The notes under the pieces are model-generated. The model was not told where the DNA came from and ran no database searches. It saw nothing but the letters and a program-made list of their open reading frames with translations. Positions 56,710-64,000 of a stretch of DNA of 64,000 bases are shown piece by piece. The position numbers were made by a program, and so were the translations under genes. Each line of letters begins with the position of its first letter. Within the stretch, counting starts at the first letter, position 1. The stretch comes from Pseudonocardia oroxyli (lineage in GTDB: Bacteria > Actinomycetota > Actinomycetes > Mycobacteriales > Pseudonocardiaceae): positions 62,001-126,000 of the forward strand of contig NZ_FNBE01000002.1 in the NCBI RefSeq assembly GCF_900102195.1. Direction: 5' to 3'.

Positions 56710-57336
56710 GTGGAGGACGAGGCGGTGCTCCATGCGCGGGTCGGTGCCACGATCCGCGCGCTGCGGGAGAAGTCCGGGCTCTCGATGCGCGAGCTTGCCC
56801 GGCGGGCGGGGGTCAGCCAGCCGTTCCTGTCGCAGATCGAGCGGGGGGCGAGCGCGCCGTCGATGATCACCACCTACCGGCTCGCCGAGGCGCTCGGCGA
56901 GCAGCCGGGCGCACTGCTCCCGGCGCCCGGCGAACCGGTCACGGTGGTGCGGGCCGGCGAGGGCCGGGCGATCCCGGTGGCGAACCGGCCGGACGCCGCG
57001 ACGGGCCGCGCGCTGGTGATGCAGCCGGGCACCCCGCTCGAGGTGATCGAGTACGTGGTGGCGCCCGGGGAGTACCTCGAGGAGTGGTTCGCGCTCCCCG
57101 GCGAGCTGGCCGTCTACGTGGTCGACGGGGAGCTGGAGGTCGAGGTCGAGGGCCGCGCGCCCGTCGTCCTGGGGCCGCGGGACCTGGTCTCGCACTCCGC
57201 GGCGCTGCGGCACCGCTGGCGGGTGCACGGGGACGCCCCGGTGCACCTGCTCCTCGCCATCGCGCACCCGCCGGAGGGCCCGGCCCGCCGCCCGGCGGCC
57301 CGAACGGCCCAGCTCAGCGATCGTGAGCGGCGATAG
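56710..57336 (+). CDS. XRE-family regulator with C-terminal cupin domain
   Basis: A 208-residue regulator. The N-terminal HTH reads VGATIRALREKSGLSMRELARRAGVSQPFLSQIERGASAPSMITTYRLAEALG. The C-terminal cupin has TPLEVIEYVVAPGEYLEEWF, YVVDGELEVEVEG and LGPRDLVSHSAALRHRW. Cupin-XRE proteins (PuuR/SutR type) sense small metabolites, often amines or amino acids. Start GTG 56710 has AGGAGG upstream. The last codons and stop (R-E-R-R-TAG) fall within a family-A repeat, in a different frame from copies A1, A4 and A6. Confidence 0.88.
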   Translation: MEDEAVLHARVGATIRALREKSGLSMRELARRAGVSQPFLSQIERGASAPSMITTYRLAEALGEQPGALLPAPGEPVTVVRAGEGRAIPVANRPDAATGRALVMQPGTPLEVIEYVVAPGEYLEEWFALPGELAVYVVDGELEVEVEGRAPVVLGPRDLVSHSAALRHRWRVHGDAPVHLLLAIAHPPEGPARRPAARTAQLSDRERR

Positions 57337-57362
57337 TCGCCATGGCGACTATCGCCACTCAC
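57323..57362. repeat. Family-A palindromic repeat, copy A7
   Basis: A stem of 18 bp with one mismatch (arm GTGAGCGGCGATAGTCGC; other arm ends CGCCACTCAC), loop CATG. It supplies the stop of the XRE-cupin gene and ends 4 bp before the stop of the convergent serS gene. Confidence 0.85.
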
Positions 57363-57366
57363 GGGG

Positions 57367-58632
57367 TTACGGGGTCAGGGTGTCGAAGCCGGTGTAGGGG
57401 ACGAGGGCCTCGGGGATCCGCACGTTGCCGTCCGGCTGCTGGCCCTGCTCCAGGATCGCGACCAGGGTGCGGCCGACGGGCAGCCCCGAGCCGTTCAGCG
57501 TGGCCGCGAACCCGCGGGTGCCGTCCTTGGCCTTGGTGCGGATGCCCGCGCGGCGCGCCTGGAACGTGCCGAAGTCCGAGCACGAGCTGATCTCGCGGTA
57601 GGTGCCCTGGCTGGGCAGCCACACCTCGATGTCGTAGGTGTACTCGGCCGAGAAGCCGATGTCCCCGGCCGCGAGCCGCACCAGCCGGTAGGCCAGGCCG
57701 AGCTCCTGCATGATCGCCTCGGCGTGCCCGACCAGGACCTCCAGCTCCGCGCGCGACCGCGCCGGGTCCACGATCCGGACCAGCTCGACCTTCGAGAACT
57801 CGTGCAGCCGGATGAGCCCGCGGGTGTCCCGGCCGTACGACCCCGCCTCGGAGCGGAAGCACGGCGTGTGCGCGGTGTAGGCCAGCGGGAGCTCCTCGGC
57901 GGCGAGGGTCTCCTTCGCGTGCAGGTTGGTGAGCGGCACCTCGGCGGTGGGGATGAGGAACAGCTCGCGGTCCGCCACCTCGGTGCGGAACAGGTCCTGC
58001 TCGAACTTCGGCAGCTGACCCGTGCCCGTCATCGTGGGGCGGGTGACCAGCGTCGGCACCGACCACTCGGTGTACCCGTGCCGCTCGGTGTGGCGGTCGA
58101 GGAAGAACCGCGACAGGGCGCGCTCCAGCGCCGCACCGCGGCCCTTGAGCACGGCGAACCGCGGGCCGCTCAGCTTCGTGGCCCGCCCCAGGTCGAGGAT
58201 GCCCAGCTTCTCGCCCAGGTCGACGTGGTCCTGCGGGTCCTCGACCGCGGGGATCTCGCCCCAGGTGCGGACGAGCTCCGCGTCCGCGTCCGACGCGCCG
58301 TCCGGCAGCTCGTCGGCGGGCAGGTTCGGGATCTCCAGGAGGTACTCGTTCAGCTCGGCCTCGAGGAGCTTGACCTCCTCCTCGGCGAGCGTGATCTGGG
58401 CCCGGGTCTCCTTGGCCTTCTCGATGATCGCGGGGCGCTCGTCCAGGGAGGCGCCCTTGACCGACTTCTGCAGCCGGTTGGCCTCGGCGCGACTCTCGTC
58501 CGCCTTCCGGATGGCCGCGTTGCGGCCGGCGGACAGGCGCTCGAGGCGTGCGACGTCGAGGGTGAAGCCGCGGCGCGCGAGCTTGCGCGCCGCGTCGGTC
58601 GCCGGGTCGAGCAGGACGCGAGGGTCGTGCAT
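57367..58632 (-). CDS. serS: Seryl-tRNA synthetase
   Basis: A 421-residue class II aminoacyl-tRNA synthetase that charges tRNA-Ser. The N-terminal coiled-coil arm spans about residues 30-100 ([39 protein letters not shown]). Motif 2 is [28 protein letters not shown] and motif 3 lies in [33 protein letters not shown] is diagnostic for SerRS. Start ATG 58632. Essential housekeeping gene, divergent from an acyl-CoA ligase gene. Confidence 0.97.
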   Translation of the reverse strand: MHDPRVLLDPATDAARKLARRGFTLDVARLERLSAGRNAAIRKADESRAEANRLQKSVKGASLDERPAIIEKAKETRAQITLAEEEVKLLEAELNEYLLEIPNLPADELPDGASDADAELVRTWGEIPAVEDPQDHVDLGEKLGILDLGRATKLSGPRFAVLKGRGAALERALSRFFLDRHTERHGYTEWSVPTLVTRPTMTGTGQLPKFEQDLFRTEVADRELFLIPTAEVPLTNLHAKETLAAEELPLAYTAHTPCFRSEAGSYGRDTRGLIRLHEFSKVELVRIVDPARSRAELEVLVGHAEAIMQELGLAYRLVRLAAGDIGFSAEYTYDIEVWLPSQGTYREISSCSDFGTFQARRAGIRTKAKDGTRGFAATLNGSGLPVGRTLVAILEQGQQPDGNVRIPEALVPYTGFDTLTP

Positions 58633-58750
58633 CGTTCGAGGGTATCGGGCGCGGTCGACCGGCTTTTCCTCCCCATCCGGGTGTGGCGCACGCCTCGGCC
58701 GCGTCGCAGGATGGGGCTCGATCCCGACAGTGGTGTTGAAGGAGCCGAGT

Positions 58751-60385
58751 GTGACCAGTCCAGTGGTGCCGTCGTACGCGTCGGGCGTCTCCGACGTCCC
58801 CCTGCTCGGCGACACGATCGGCGACAACCTCGACCGGACGGTGGCGGCGGACCCCGACCGCGAGGCCATGGTCGACGTCCCCTCGGGCCGCCGCTGGACC
58901 TACGCCCAGCTGCGCGCGGACGTCGACGCCCTGGCCCTGGGCCTGCACGAGTCCGGTCTGACCAAGGGCGACCGGGTCGGGATCTGGGCGCCGAACATGC
59001 CCGAGTGGACGCTGCTGCAGTACGCGACGGCCAAGCTCGGCGTCATCCTCGTGAACATCAACCCGGCCTACCGCACCCACGAGCTGGAGTTCGTGCTCAA
59101 GCAGGCCGGGATCGCGACGCTGGTGGCGGCGAGCGCCTTCAAGACCTCGGACTACGAGGCCATGATCGGCGAGGTCCGCGGCAACTGCCCCGACCTGCGC
59201 TCGGTGGTGATCATCGGGTCCCCGGAGTGGGACGCGCTGGCCGCGGCCACCGGTGAGCCGCCGCGGATCGAGCTCTCCCCGGACGACCCGATCAACATCC
59301 AGTACACCTCCGGGACCACGGGGTTCCCGAAGGGCGCCACGCTGAGCCACCACAACATCCTCAACAACGGCTACAACGTCGGGGCGCTGTGCGGGTACAC
59401 CCCGGAGGACCGGGTCTGCATCCCGGTGCCCTTCTACCACTGCTTCGGCATGGTCATGGGCAACCTGGCGTGCACGTCGAACGGCTGCACCATGGTCATC
59501 CCCGGTCAGGGGTTCGACCCGCTGGCCACCCTGACCGCCGTCGCGCAGGAGCGGTGCACCTCGCTCTACGGCGTGCCGACGATGTTCATCGCCGAGCTCA
59601 ACCACCCGGACTTCGAGTCGTTCGACCTGTCCAGCCTGCGGACCGGGATCATGGCCGGCTCGCCGTGCCCGGTCGAGGTGATGAAGCAGGTCGTCGCGCG
59701 GATGGGCATGGAGGAGGTCACCATCTGCTACGGCATGACGGAGACCTCCCCGGTGTCCATGCAGACCCGCCGGGACGACTCGCTCGAGCAGCGGGTGTCC
59801 ACGGTGGGGCGGGTGCACCCGCACCTCGAGATCAAGATCGTGGACCCGGACACCGGCCTGACCGTGCCGCGCGGGGAGCCCGGCGAGCTGTGCACGCGGG
59901 GCTACTCGGTGATGCTGGGTTACTGGAACCAGCCGGACAAGACCGCGGAGTCGATCGACGCCGCCCGCTGGATGCACACCGGCGACCTGGGGATCATGGA
60001 CGCCGACGGGTACGTCAACATCACCGGCCGGATCAAGGACATGGTCATCCGCGGCGGCGAGAACGTGTACCCGCGCGAGATCGAGGAGTTCCTCTACACC
60101 CACCCGGACGTCGTCGACGCGCAGGTCATCGGGGTGCCGGACGTCAAGTACGGCGAGGAGCTGTGCGCCTGGGTGATCCTGCGCGAGGGCGCCCCGCCGC
60201 TCGACGCCGCCGGTGTCAAGGAGTTCGCCGCCGGGAAGCTGGCGCACTACAAGGTCCCGCGGTACGTGCTCGTGGTCGACGAGTTCCCGATGACGGTGAC
60301 CGGCAAGGTCCGCAAGGTCGAGATGCGGGAGAAGTCCGTCGGCCTGCTCGACCTCGGCGAGGCGGCCGCGGTGAAGAACGCCTGA
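58751..60385 (+). CDS. AMP-binding acyl-CoA synthetase (medium/long-chain fatty acid type)
   Basis: A 544-residue adenylate-forming ligase. Seen: [19 protein letters not shown] (P-loop), [60 protein letters not shown], and the catalytic Lys in TVTGKVRK. It resembles the FadD-type AMP-binding proteins widespread in actinobacteria that activate fatty acids to acyl-CoA. Start GTG 58751 follows AAGGAG. A hairpin lies 35 bp past its stop. Confidence 0.92.
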   Translation: MTSPVVPSYASGVSDVPLLGDTIGDNLDRTVAADPDREAMVDVPSGRRWTYAQLRADVDALALGLHESGLTKGDRVGIWAPNMPEWTLLQYATAKLGVILVNINPAYRTHELEFVLKQAGIATLVAASAFKTSDYEAMIGEVRGNCPDLRSVVIIGSPEWDALAAATGEPPRIELSPDDPINIQYTSGTTGFPKGATLSHHNILNNGYNVGALCGYTPEDRVCIPVPFYHCFGMVMGNLACTSNGCTMVIPGQGFDPLATLTAVAQERCTSLYGVPTMFIAELNHPDFESFDLSSLRTGIMAGSPCPVEVMKQVVARMGMEEVTICYGMTETSPVSMQTRRDDSLEQRVSTVGRVHPHLEIKIVDPDTGLTVPRGEPGELCTRGYSVMLGYWNQPDKTAESIDAARWMHTGDLGIMDADGYVNITGRIKDMVIRGGENVYPREIEEFLYTHPDVVDAQVIGVPDVKYGEELCAWVILREGAPPLDAAGVKEFAAGKLAHYKVPRYVLVVDEFPMTVTGKVRKVEMREKSVGLLDLGEAAAVKNA

Positions 60386-60420
60386 CATCCGGGGCGGATC
60401 AGGACTATTCTCGGCTGAGC

Positions 60421-60443
60421 GCGTCCCGGTGTCGCCGGGACGC
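60421..60443 (+). terminator. Hairpin downstream of the acyl-CoA ligase gene
   Basis: GCGTCCCGG-TGTCG-CCGGGACGC forms a 9-bp GC stem, 35 bp after the ligase stop and 43 bp before the cold-shock gene. It could be the terminator of the first or part of the leader of the second. Confidence 0.5.
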
Positions 60444-60485
60444 GTTCGTCGTGTGTACGACGTGGTGGGAACGAACGAGGAACGG

Positions 60486-60881
60486 GTGAGCAGGGTGCCT
60501 ACCGGCAGGGTCAAGTGGTACGACGCCGAGAAGGGCTTCGGTTTCCTCGCGCAGGACGGCGGTGAGGACGTCTACGTCCGCAAGGCCTCGCTGCCCCCCG
60601 GTGTGGAGGCGCTCAAGCAGGGACAGCGCGTCGAGTTCGGGATGGCCGAGGGCCGCCGCGGCCCGCAGGCGCTGTCCGTGCGGCTCGTCGAGAGTCAGCA
60701 CTCCGTGGTCGAGGCCACGCGCAGGCCCGCCGAGGAGCTCCACGGCCTCATCGAGGACATGATCAAGCTGCTCGACGCGCGGGTCCAGCCGGACCTGCGG
60801 CGGGGCCGCTACCCCGACCGCAAGACCGCCAAGCTCGCCGCGGAGGTCGTCCGCGCGGTGGCGCGGGACCTGGACGGCTGA
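60486..60881 (+). CDS. Cold-shock-domain protein with C-terminal extension
   Basis: A 131-residue protein. Residues 4-68 form a CSD ([30 protein letters not shown]) with RNP1 KGFGF and RNP2-like DVYVR. The actinobacterial extension ([48 protein letters not shown]) follows. RNP2 has YVR rather than the usual VFVH. It binds RNA or single-stranded DNA. Start GTG 60486 or GTG 60495. Confidence 0.92.
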   Translation: MSRVPTGRVKWYDAEKGFGFLAQDGGEDVYVRKASLPPGVEALKQGQRVEFGMAEGRRGPQALSVRLVESQHSVVEATRRPAEELHGLIEDMIKLLDARVQPDLRRGRYPDRKTAKLAAEVVRAVARDLDG

Positions 60882-60932
60882 GTCGGCTGAGCCGGCTGAG
60901 GCGGCTCCGCTGCGCCGGCCGGGTCGGACCCG

Positions 60933-60979
60933 ACGAACGGCGCGTGCGCTCACCGGGTGTGAGCGAGCGCGCCGTTCGT
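60933..60979. repeat. Family-B palindromic repeat, copy B3
   Basis: ACGAACGGCGCG and CGCGCCGTTCGT arms as in B1 and B2, with one inner mismatch (TGCGCTCAC against GTGAGCGAG). It lies between the cold-shock gene and the convergent DUF2771 gene, ending 2 bp before the latter's stop. Confidence 0.75.
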
Positions 60980-60981
60980 CG

Positions 60982-61449
60982 TCAGGGCTGGGCGACGAGG
61001 ACCCAGGTCGCGCGGGCCGGGTAGTCGATCTCGCCGGTGTCCGGGTTGGCGACGGGGGCGGCGCCGAGGAGCTGGACCTGGGCGGTCTGCAGGACGTCCC
61101 CGGGCTCGGGGAGCGTGAGCGTGTAGCTCTCCTGCGCGTTCGGGGCGAAGACCGGGCTGCGGCCGGTGGTCTGCTGCCCGGCCGCGTCCACGTAGGCGAA
61201 GACGAGGGACCAGGGCGCCTCGGACACCTCCGACGGCACGCTGACCTCGACCGCGGTGCCCGCCGGGACGGGGAGCAGGGCTCGGGCCTGGTCGTCGTTC
61301 GTGCAGTCCCGGAGCCGGACGTCGCAGAACTGGGAGGGGCCCACGGTCACCTCCTGGCCGCTCACCGACCAGGTGACCTGCGGGTTCCCGCCGCCGCACC
61401 CCGCGAGCAGGAACAGACCGCCGAGCAGGACGAGCAGGGAGCGACGCAC
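60982..61449 (-). CDS. DUF2771 lipoprotein
   Basis: A 155-residue lipoprotein with signal MRRSLLVLLGGLFLLAGC (lipobox LAGC) and a DUF2771 domain (WSVSGQEVTVGPSQFCDVRLRDC, LVFAYVDAAGQ, ESYTLTLPEPGDVLQTAQVQLLG). Function unknown; this gene and its neighbours (cold-shock, MFS, DUF3027) recur together in actinobacteria as far as I recall. Starts at GTG 61449, 4 bp after the MFS gene stop on the same strand. Confidence 0.88.
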   Translation of the reverse strand: MRRSLLVLLGGLFLLAGCGGGNPQVTWSVSGQEVTVGPSQFCDVRLRDCTNDDQARALLPVPAGTAVEVSVPSEVSEAPWSLVFAYVDAAGQQTTGRSPVFAPNAQESYTLTLPEPGDVLQTAQVQLLGAAPVANPDTGEIDYPARATWVLVAQP

Positions 61450-61453
61450 CCGG

Positions 61454-62986
61454 TCAGGCTACCGGCGCCGACTGCCGCTCCAGGACCGGTGCCTTCCCGC
61501 CGAGGCCCGGCACCAGCGACCTGCCCCGGGTGACCAGCCACGTCTGGACGCCGACGACGCCGACGACGGACGCGATCACGCAGAACCCGATCCAGAACGT
61601 GCTGTGCGGCAGCAGCACGCCGAGCGCGCCGCCGAACACCCACGCGAGCTGCAGGACCGTCTCCGACCGGCCGAAGGCCGACGCCCGCGACTCCTCGGGC
61701 AGGTCCCGCTGGATGACGCCGTCGAGGCAGACCTTGGCCAGGGCGCTGGCGGTGGCGCCGACCAGGCCGACGATCGCCGCCGTCGCGATCCCGGGGAACA
61801 CCGCGGCGACGACCGACACCGCGCAGGCCGCGGCCACACAGCAGACGATCATGATCTCGGGGCGTTCGAAGCGCAGCCGGGAGCCGACGCCGTTGCCCAG
61901 GAACGAGCCCGCGCCCGCCGCCGCGCCGATGATCCCGATCAGGAACAGCTGCCGCGTCGCGTCCCCCTCGGCCTGCTGCTTGACCACGAACGCCACGAAC
62001 AGGGTGAGGAACCCGGTCAGCAGCCGGGCGCCCGCGTTGCCCCACAGTGCGACCAGCACCGAGCGCCCGACCCTGGCCCGCTTGGCCTTGCGGGTGCTGC
62101 GCAGCCGGGCCGGCACCTCTCCCGAGGTGACCTCCACCCACTTGGGGATGCGGGCGCTGAGCACGGCGCCCGCCAGGCCGAGCGCCGCGGTGAAGTACAG
62201 CGCGCCCGGCGAGCCCCAGAAGTAGGCCACGCCGCTGGCGATGCCACCGAACACGCCGCCCGCGATCAGCCCGAACGTCGTCAGGCGGGAGTTGGTGGTG
62301 GCGAGGGTGATGCCCTCGGGCAGCACCCTCGGGGTGATCGCCGCCTTGAGCACCGTGAACGACTTCGACAGCACCATCGCGCCGAGCGCGGCGGGGTAGA
62401 GGATCCAGTTCTCGTAGTTCAGCGCCATGACCACGCACAGCGCGGCCCGGCCCACGAACGCGGCCGCCAGCGCGGCCCGCCTGCCCCGCTGCAGCCGGTC
62501 CAGCAGCGGGCCGATCACCGGGGCGACCACGGCGAACGGGGCCACGGTGATCAGCAGGTAGAGCGCCACGTTCGTCTTCGACTCGGCGGTGGCCGCGGCG
62601 AAGAACAGGGTGTTGGCCAGCGCGACGGCCACGGCGGCGTCGACCGCGTAGTCCATCATCGAGGCGTAGGTGAGGCTGGTGAGCCCGGAGCGGTCGGCGC
62701 CGTCCGCGTGCGCGGCGCGCTTGAAGGTGTTCACCGCGCGGCCGGTCAGCTGCCGGGTGCGCATCCCGGCCACCCGGGTGACCGTGAGCTTCTTCGGCAT
62801 GCCCGGCGGAGCCTGGTCGGGCCGGGGTTCGGGCTCGGGTTCCGGGGCGGGCCCCGGCGGTGGCGGGGCCGGGTCCGGGGGCGCCGCGTTCGGGTCCCGG
62901 CGGTACTGGTGCGGGTCGTAGTCCGGGTCGTCGTGCCACGGGTAGCGGCGACGCACCGTGGGCTCGTAGGGGTCGTCGCGCGCCAT
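61454..62986 (-). CDS. MFS transporter with proline-rich N-terminus
   Basis: A 510-residue protein with about 12 TM helices. The first 60 residues are cytosolic, with Pro-rich repeats (PDPAPPPPGPAPEPEPEPRPD). The MFS core includes LTSLTYASMMDYAVDAAVAVALANTLFF, PVIGPLLDRLQRGRRAALA, LPEGITLATTNSRLTTFGLIAGGVFGG and LPEESRASAFGRSETVLQLAWVFGGALG. The DRLQRGRRA loop is the MFS motif A. Substrate unknown. Start ATG 62986; an in-frame ATG at 62995 is possible. Same strand as the DUF2771 and glutaminyl cyclase genes. Confidence 0.88.
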   Translation of the reverse strand: MARDDPYEPTVRRRYPWHDDPDYDPHQYRRDPNAAPPDPAPPPPGPAPEPEPEPRPDQAPPGMPKKLTVTRVAGMRTRQLTGRAVNTFKRAAHADGADRSGLTSLTYASMMDYAVDAAVAVALANTLFFAAATAESKTNVALYLLITVAPFAVVAPVIGPLLDRLQRGRRAALAAAFVGRAALCVVMALNYENWILYPAALGAMVLSKSFTVLKAAITPRVLPEGITLATTNSRLTTFGLIAGGVFGGIASGVAYFWGSPGALYFTAALGLAGAVLSARIPKWVEVTSGEVPARLRSTRKAKRARVGRSVLVALWGNAGARLLTGFLTLFVAFVVKQQAEGDATRQLFLIGIIGAAAGAGSFLGNGVGSRLRFERPEIMIVCCVAAACAVSVVAAVFPGIATAAIVGLVGATASALAKVCLDGVIQRDLPEESRASAFGRSETVLQLAWVFGGALGVLLPHSTFWIGFCVIASVVGVVGVQTWLVTRGRSLVPGLGGKAPVLERQSAPVA

Positions 62987-63009
62987 GGGTCCCATTCTGC
63001 CCGGCGGGC

Positions 63010-63756
63010 TCAGCGCAGGCGCACCCGAAACGTCGACGGCCACCACTTTCCGGTGAGCAGGTACTCGTCGCCGGTGACGTGGGCGATGCCGTTGAGCACG
63101 TCGGCGTCCGCCCGCTGCGCGGCCGGGAGCAGACCCGAGGCGTCGATCTCGGCGGTCACCGCGCCTGTCTCGGGGTCCAGGCGCACGATCCGGTCGGTCT
63201 GCCAGACGTTCGCCCACACCTGGCCGTCGACGCACTCCAGCTCGTTGAGGTTCGTCACGCCGACGCTCACCGAGCCGGTCTCGGCGAACGTGCGCGGATC
63301 GTGGAAGTGCAGCCGGTCGGTGCCGTCGGAGCGGATGAGCCGGTCGCGGCCCGCGTCGAGGCAGAGCCCCCACCCCTCGCCCTCGTAGGGGACCCGGCGC
63401 AGCAGGGTCAGGGTGGCCCGGTCCCACTCCAGCGCGACGCCGTCCTGCCAGGTCAGCTGCCAGATCGTCGGCCCGACGACGGTGATCCCCTCGCCGAACA
63501 GCTCCGCCGGGATCGGCACGGCGCGGCGGGCGGCGCCGGTGGCCGGGTCGAGCTCGCGCAGCTGGGACCGCCCGACCAGCCCGGTGCCCTCGTAGAGGAC
63601 GCCGTCCGCCAGCTCGAGGCCCTGGGTGAAGGCCGTGGGGTCGTGCGGGATCGTCTCCAGGACCTGCGGGCGCACCGGAGTCGGGGGTGCCGCGGTCGCC
63701 GCGCAGGCCGAGAGCAGGGCGGCCGCGGCGAGCAGAGCGGTGAGGGTCCGGCGCAT
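63010..63756 (-). CDS. Glutaminyl-peptide cyclotransferase-like lipoprotein
   Basis: A 248-residue secreted protein: signal MRRTLTALLAAAALLSAC with lipobox LSAC. It has the five-bladed propeller of the plant-type glutaminyl cyclase family (DPTAFTQGLELADGVLYEGTGLVGRSQLRELD, WQLTWQDGVALEWDRATL, GEGWGLCLDAGRDRLIRSDGTDRLHFHDP, NLNELECVDGQVWANVWQTDRIVRLDPETG, LNGIAH). It cyclises N-terminal Gln to pyroglutamate on exported peptides. The start is ATG 63756. Divergent from the DUF3027 gene. Confidence 0.9.
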   Translation of the reverse strand: MRRTLTALLAAAALLSACAATAAPPTPVRPQVLETIPHDPTAFTQGLELADGVLYEGTGLVGRSQLRELDPATGAARRAVPIPAELFGEGITVVGPTIWQLTWQDGVALEWDRATLTLLRRVPYEGEGWGLCLDAGRDRLIRSDGTDRLHFHDPRTFAETGSVSVGVTNLNELECVDGQVWANVWQTDRIVRLDPETGAVTAEIDASGLLPAAQRADADVLNGIAHVTGDEYLLTGKWWPSTFRVRLR

Positions 63757-63806
63757 CGCGGGTGATGATGCCGGCCGCCGACGGCGCGGATGGCACAATC
63801 GGACCC

Positions 63807-64000
63807 ATGTCCACCCTCAGTGCGCCCCCCGCCCACGGCGTCGCCCTCGACCTGGCCGTCGAGGCCGTCGAGACCGCCCGGGCGGCGGCCGTCGAGGAGG
63901 CCACCGCCGACCTCGGCCCGGAGGCGGCGGCGGTCGCGGTCGGCGCGCACCTGGGCGCGGTCGTGGAGGACGGGTCGGCGGTCACGCACCGGTTCGCGGC
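63807..64000 (+). CDS. DUF3027 domain-containing protein, N-terminal part
   Basis: The frame runs off the right edge. The visible 64 residues (LDLAVEAVETARAAAVEEA, AVAVGAHLGAVVEDGSAVTHRF) match the start of actinobacterial DUF3027 proteins, whose function is unknown. ATG 63807 lies 7 nt after a CACAAT -10-like hexamer, suggesting a leaderless transcript. Confidence 0.78.
   Translation, partial: MSTLSAPPAHGVALDLAVEAVETARAAAVEEATADLGPEAAAVAVGAHLGAVVEDGSAVTHRFA

Noticed and set aside
739..57362. Family-A repeats as attachment sites or insertion-sequence ends
   Set aside because: No transposase, integrase or target duplications accompany the copies, and the genes between them are ordinary chromosomal ones.

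Overview
The window is GC-rich DNA (GTG starts, GC-biased third codon positions, short intergenic gaps, 4-bp ATGA/GTGA gene overlaps) from an actinobacterium. The mycofactocin genes with an NDMA-dependent methanol dehydrogenase, the F420-dependent enzymes, and the DUF3040, DUF2771 and DUF3027 genes fit Pseudonocardiaceae, and a Pseudonocardia-like genome is my best guess. I see no rRNA, tRNA, CRISPR array, transposase or integrase.

Layout. 0-4.3 kb: an ABC transporter pair, a Ddn-like F420 enzyme, and thiD behind a TPP riboswitch. 4.4-8.0 kb: a molybdenum hydroxylase operon (large, FeS, FAD subunits). 8-10.1 kb: a methyltransferase, two gene remnants fused at one junction, and an HxlR regulator divergent from a quinone oxidoreductase. 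11.2-15.4 kb (minus strand): NDMA-dependent methanol dehydrogenase, then a MoxR ATPase and a VWA protein, both with His-Gly tracts. 15.9-24.8 kb: mycofactocin genes mftA-mftB-mftC, two FadH/OYE flavoenzymes, mftE and mftF, with a phosphodiesterase gene on the opposite strand. 25-29.7 kb: a second molybdenum hydroxylase operon plus a CoxG-like protein. 29.8-37.5 kb: two two-component systems, VanZ, PepSY and DUF3040 proteins, a P1 peptidase and a decayed DUF559-like gene. 37.5-43.4 kb: moaD, moaA, an acyl-CoA dehydrogenase and modABC with a TOBE regulator. 43.4-52.1 kb: a subtilase, an aldehyde dehydrogenase, a tightly coupled four-gene redox operon, and a GntR plus cache-domain pair. 52.2-55.3 kb: a third, Tat-exported molybdenum hydroxylase. 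55.6-64 kb: a 2OG-Fe(II) oxygenase with a divergent cupin regulator, serS, an acyl-CoA ligase, a cold-shock protein, DUF2771, MFS, glutaminyl cyclase and DUF3027 genes.

How it fits together. Two themes dominate. The first is molybdenum: three molybdenum hydroxylases, molybdate import, a Mo-type regulator, two cofactor-synthesis genes, and MoxR/VWA maturation candidates. The second is alcohol oxidation with mycofactocin, since the methanol dehydrogenase belongs to the NDMA-dependent family that relies on that cofactor. The cluster has no mftD in this window.

The most unusual feature is a set of dispersed long palindromes, mostly at gene ends. Family A (40 bp, seven copies), family B (45-47 bp, three copies) and family C (about 62 bp, three copies) recur across 60 kb. 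Three family-A copies lie inside open reading frames and are read in the same frame. Another family-A copy and one family-C copy supply the last codons and stop of other genes.
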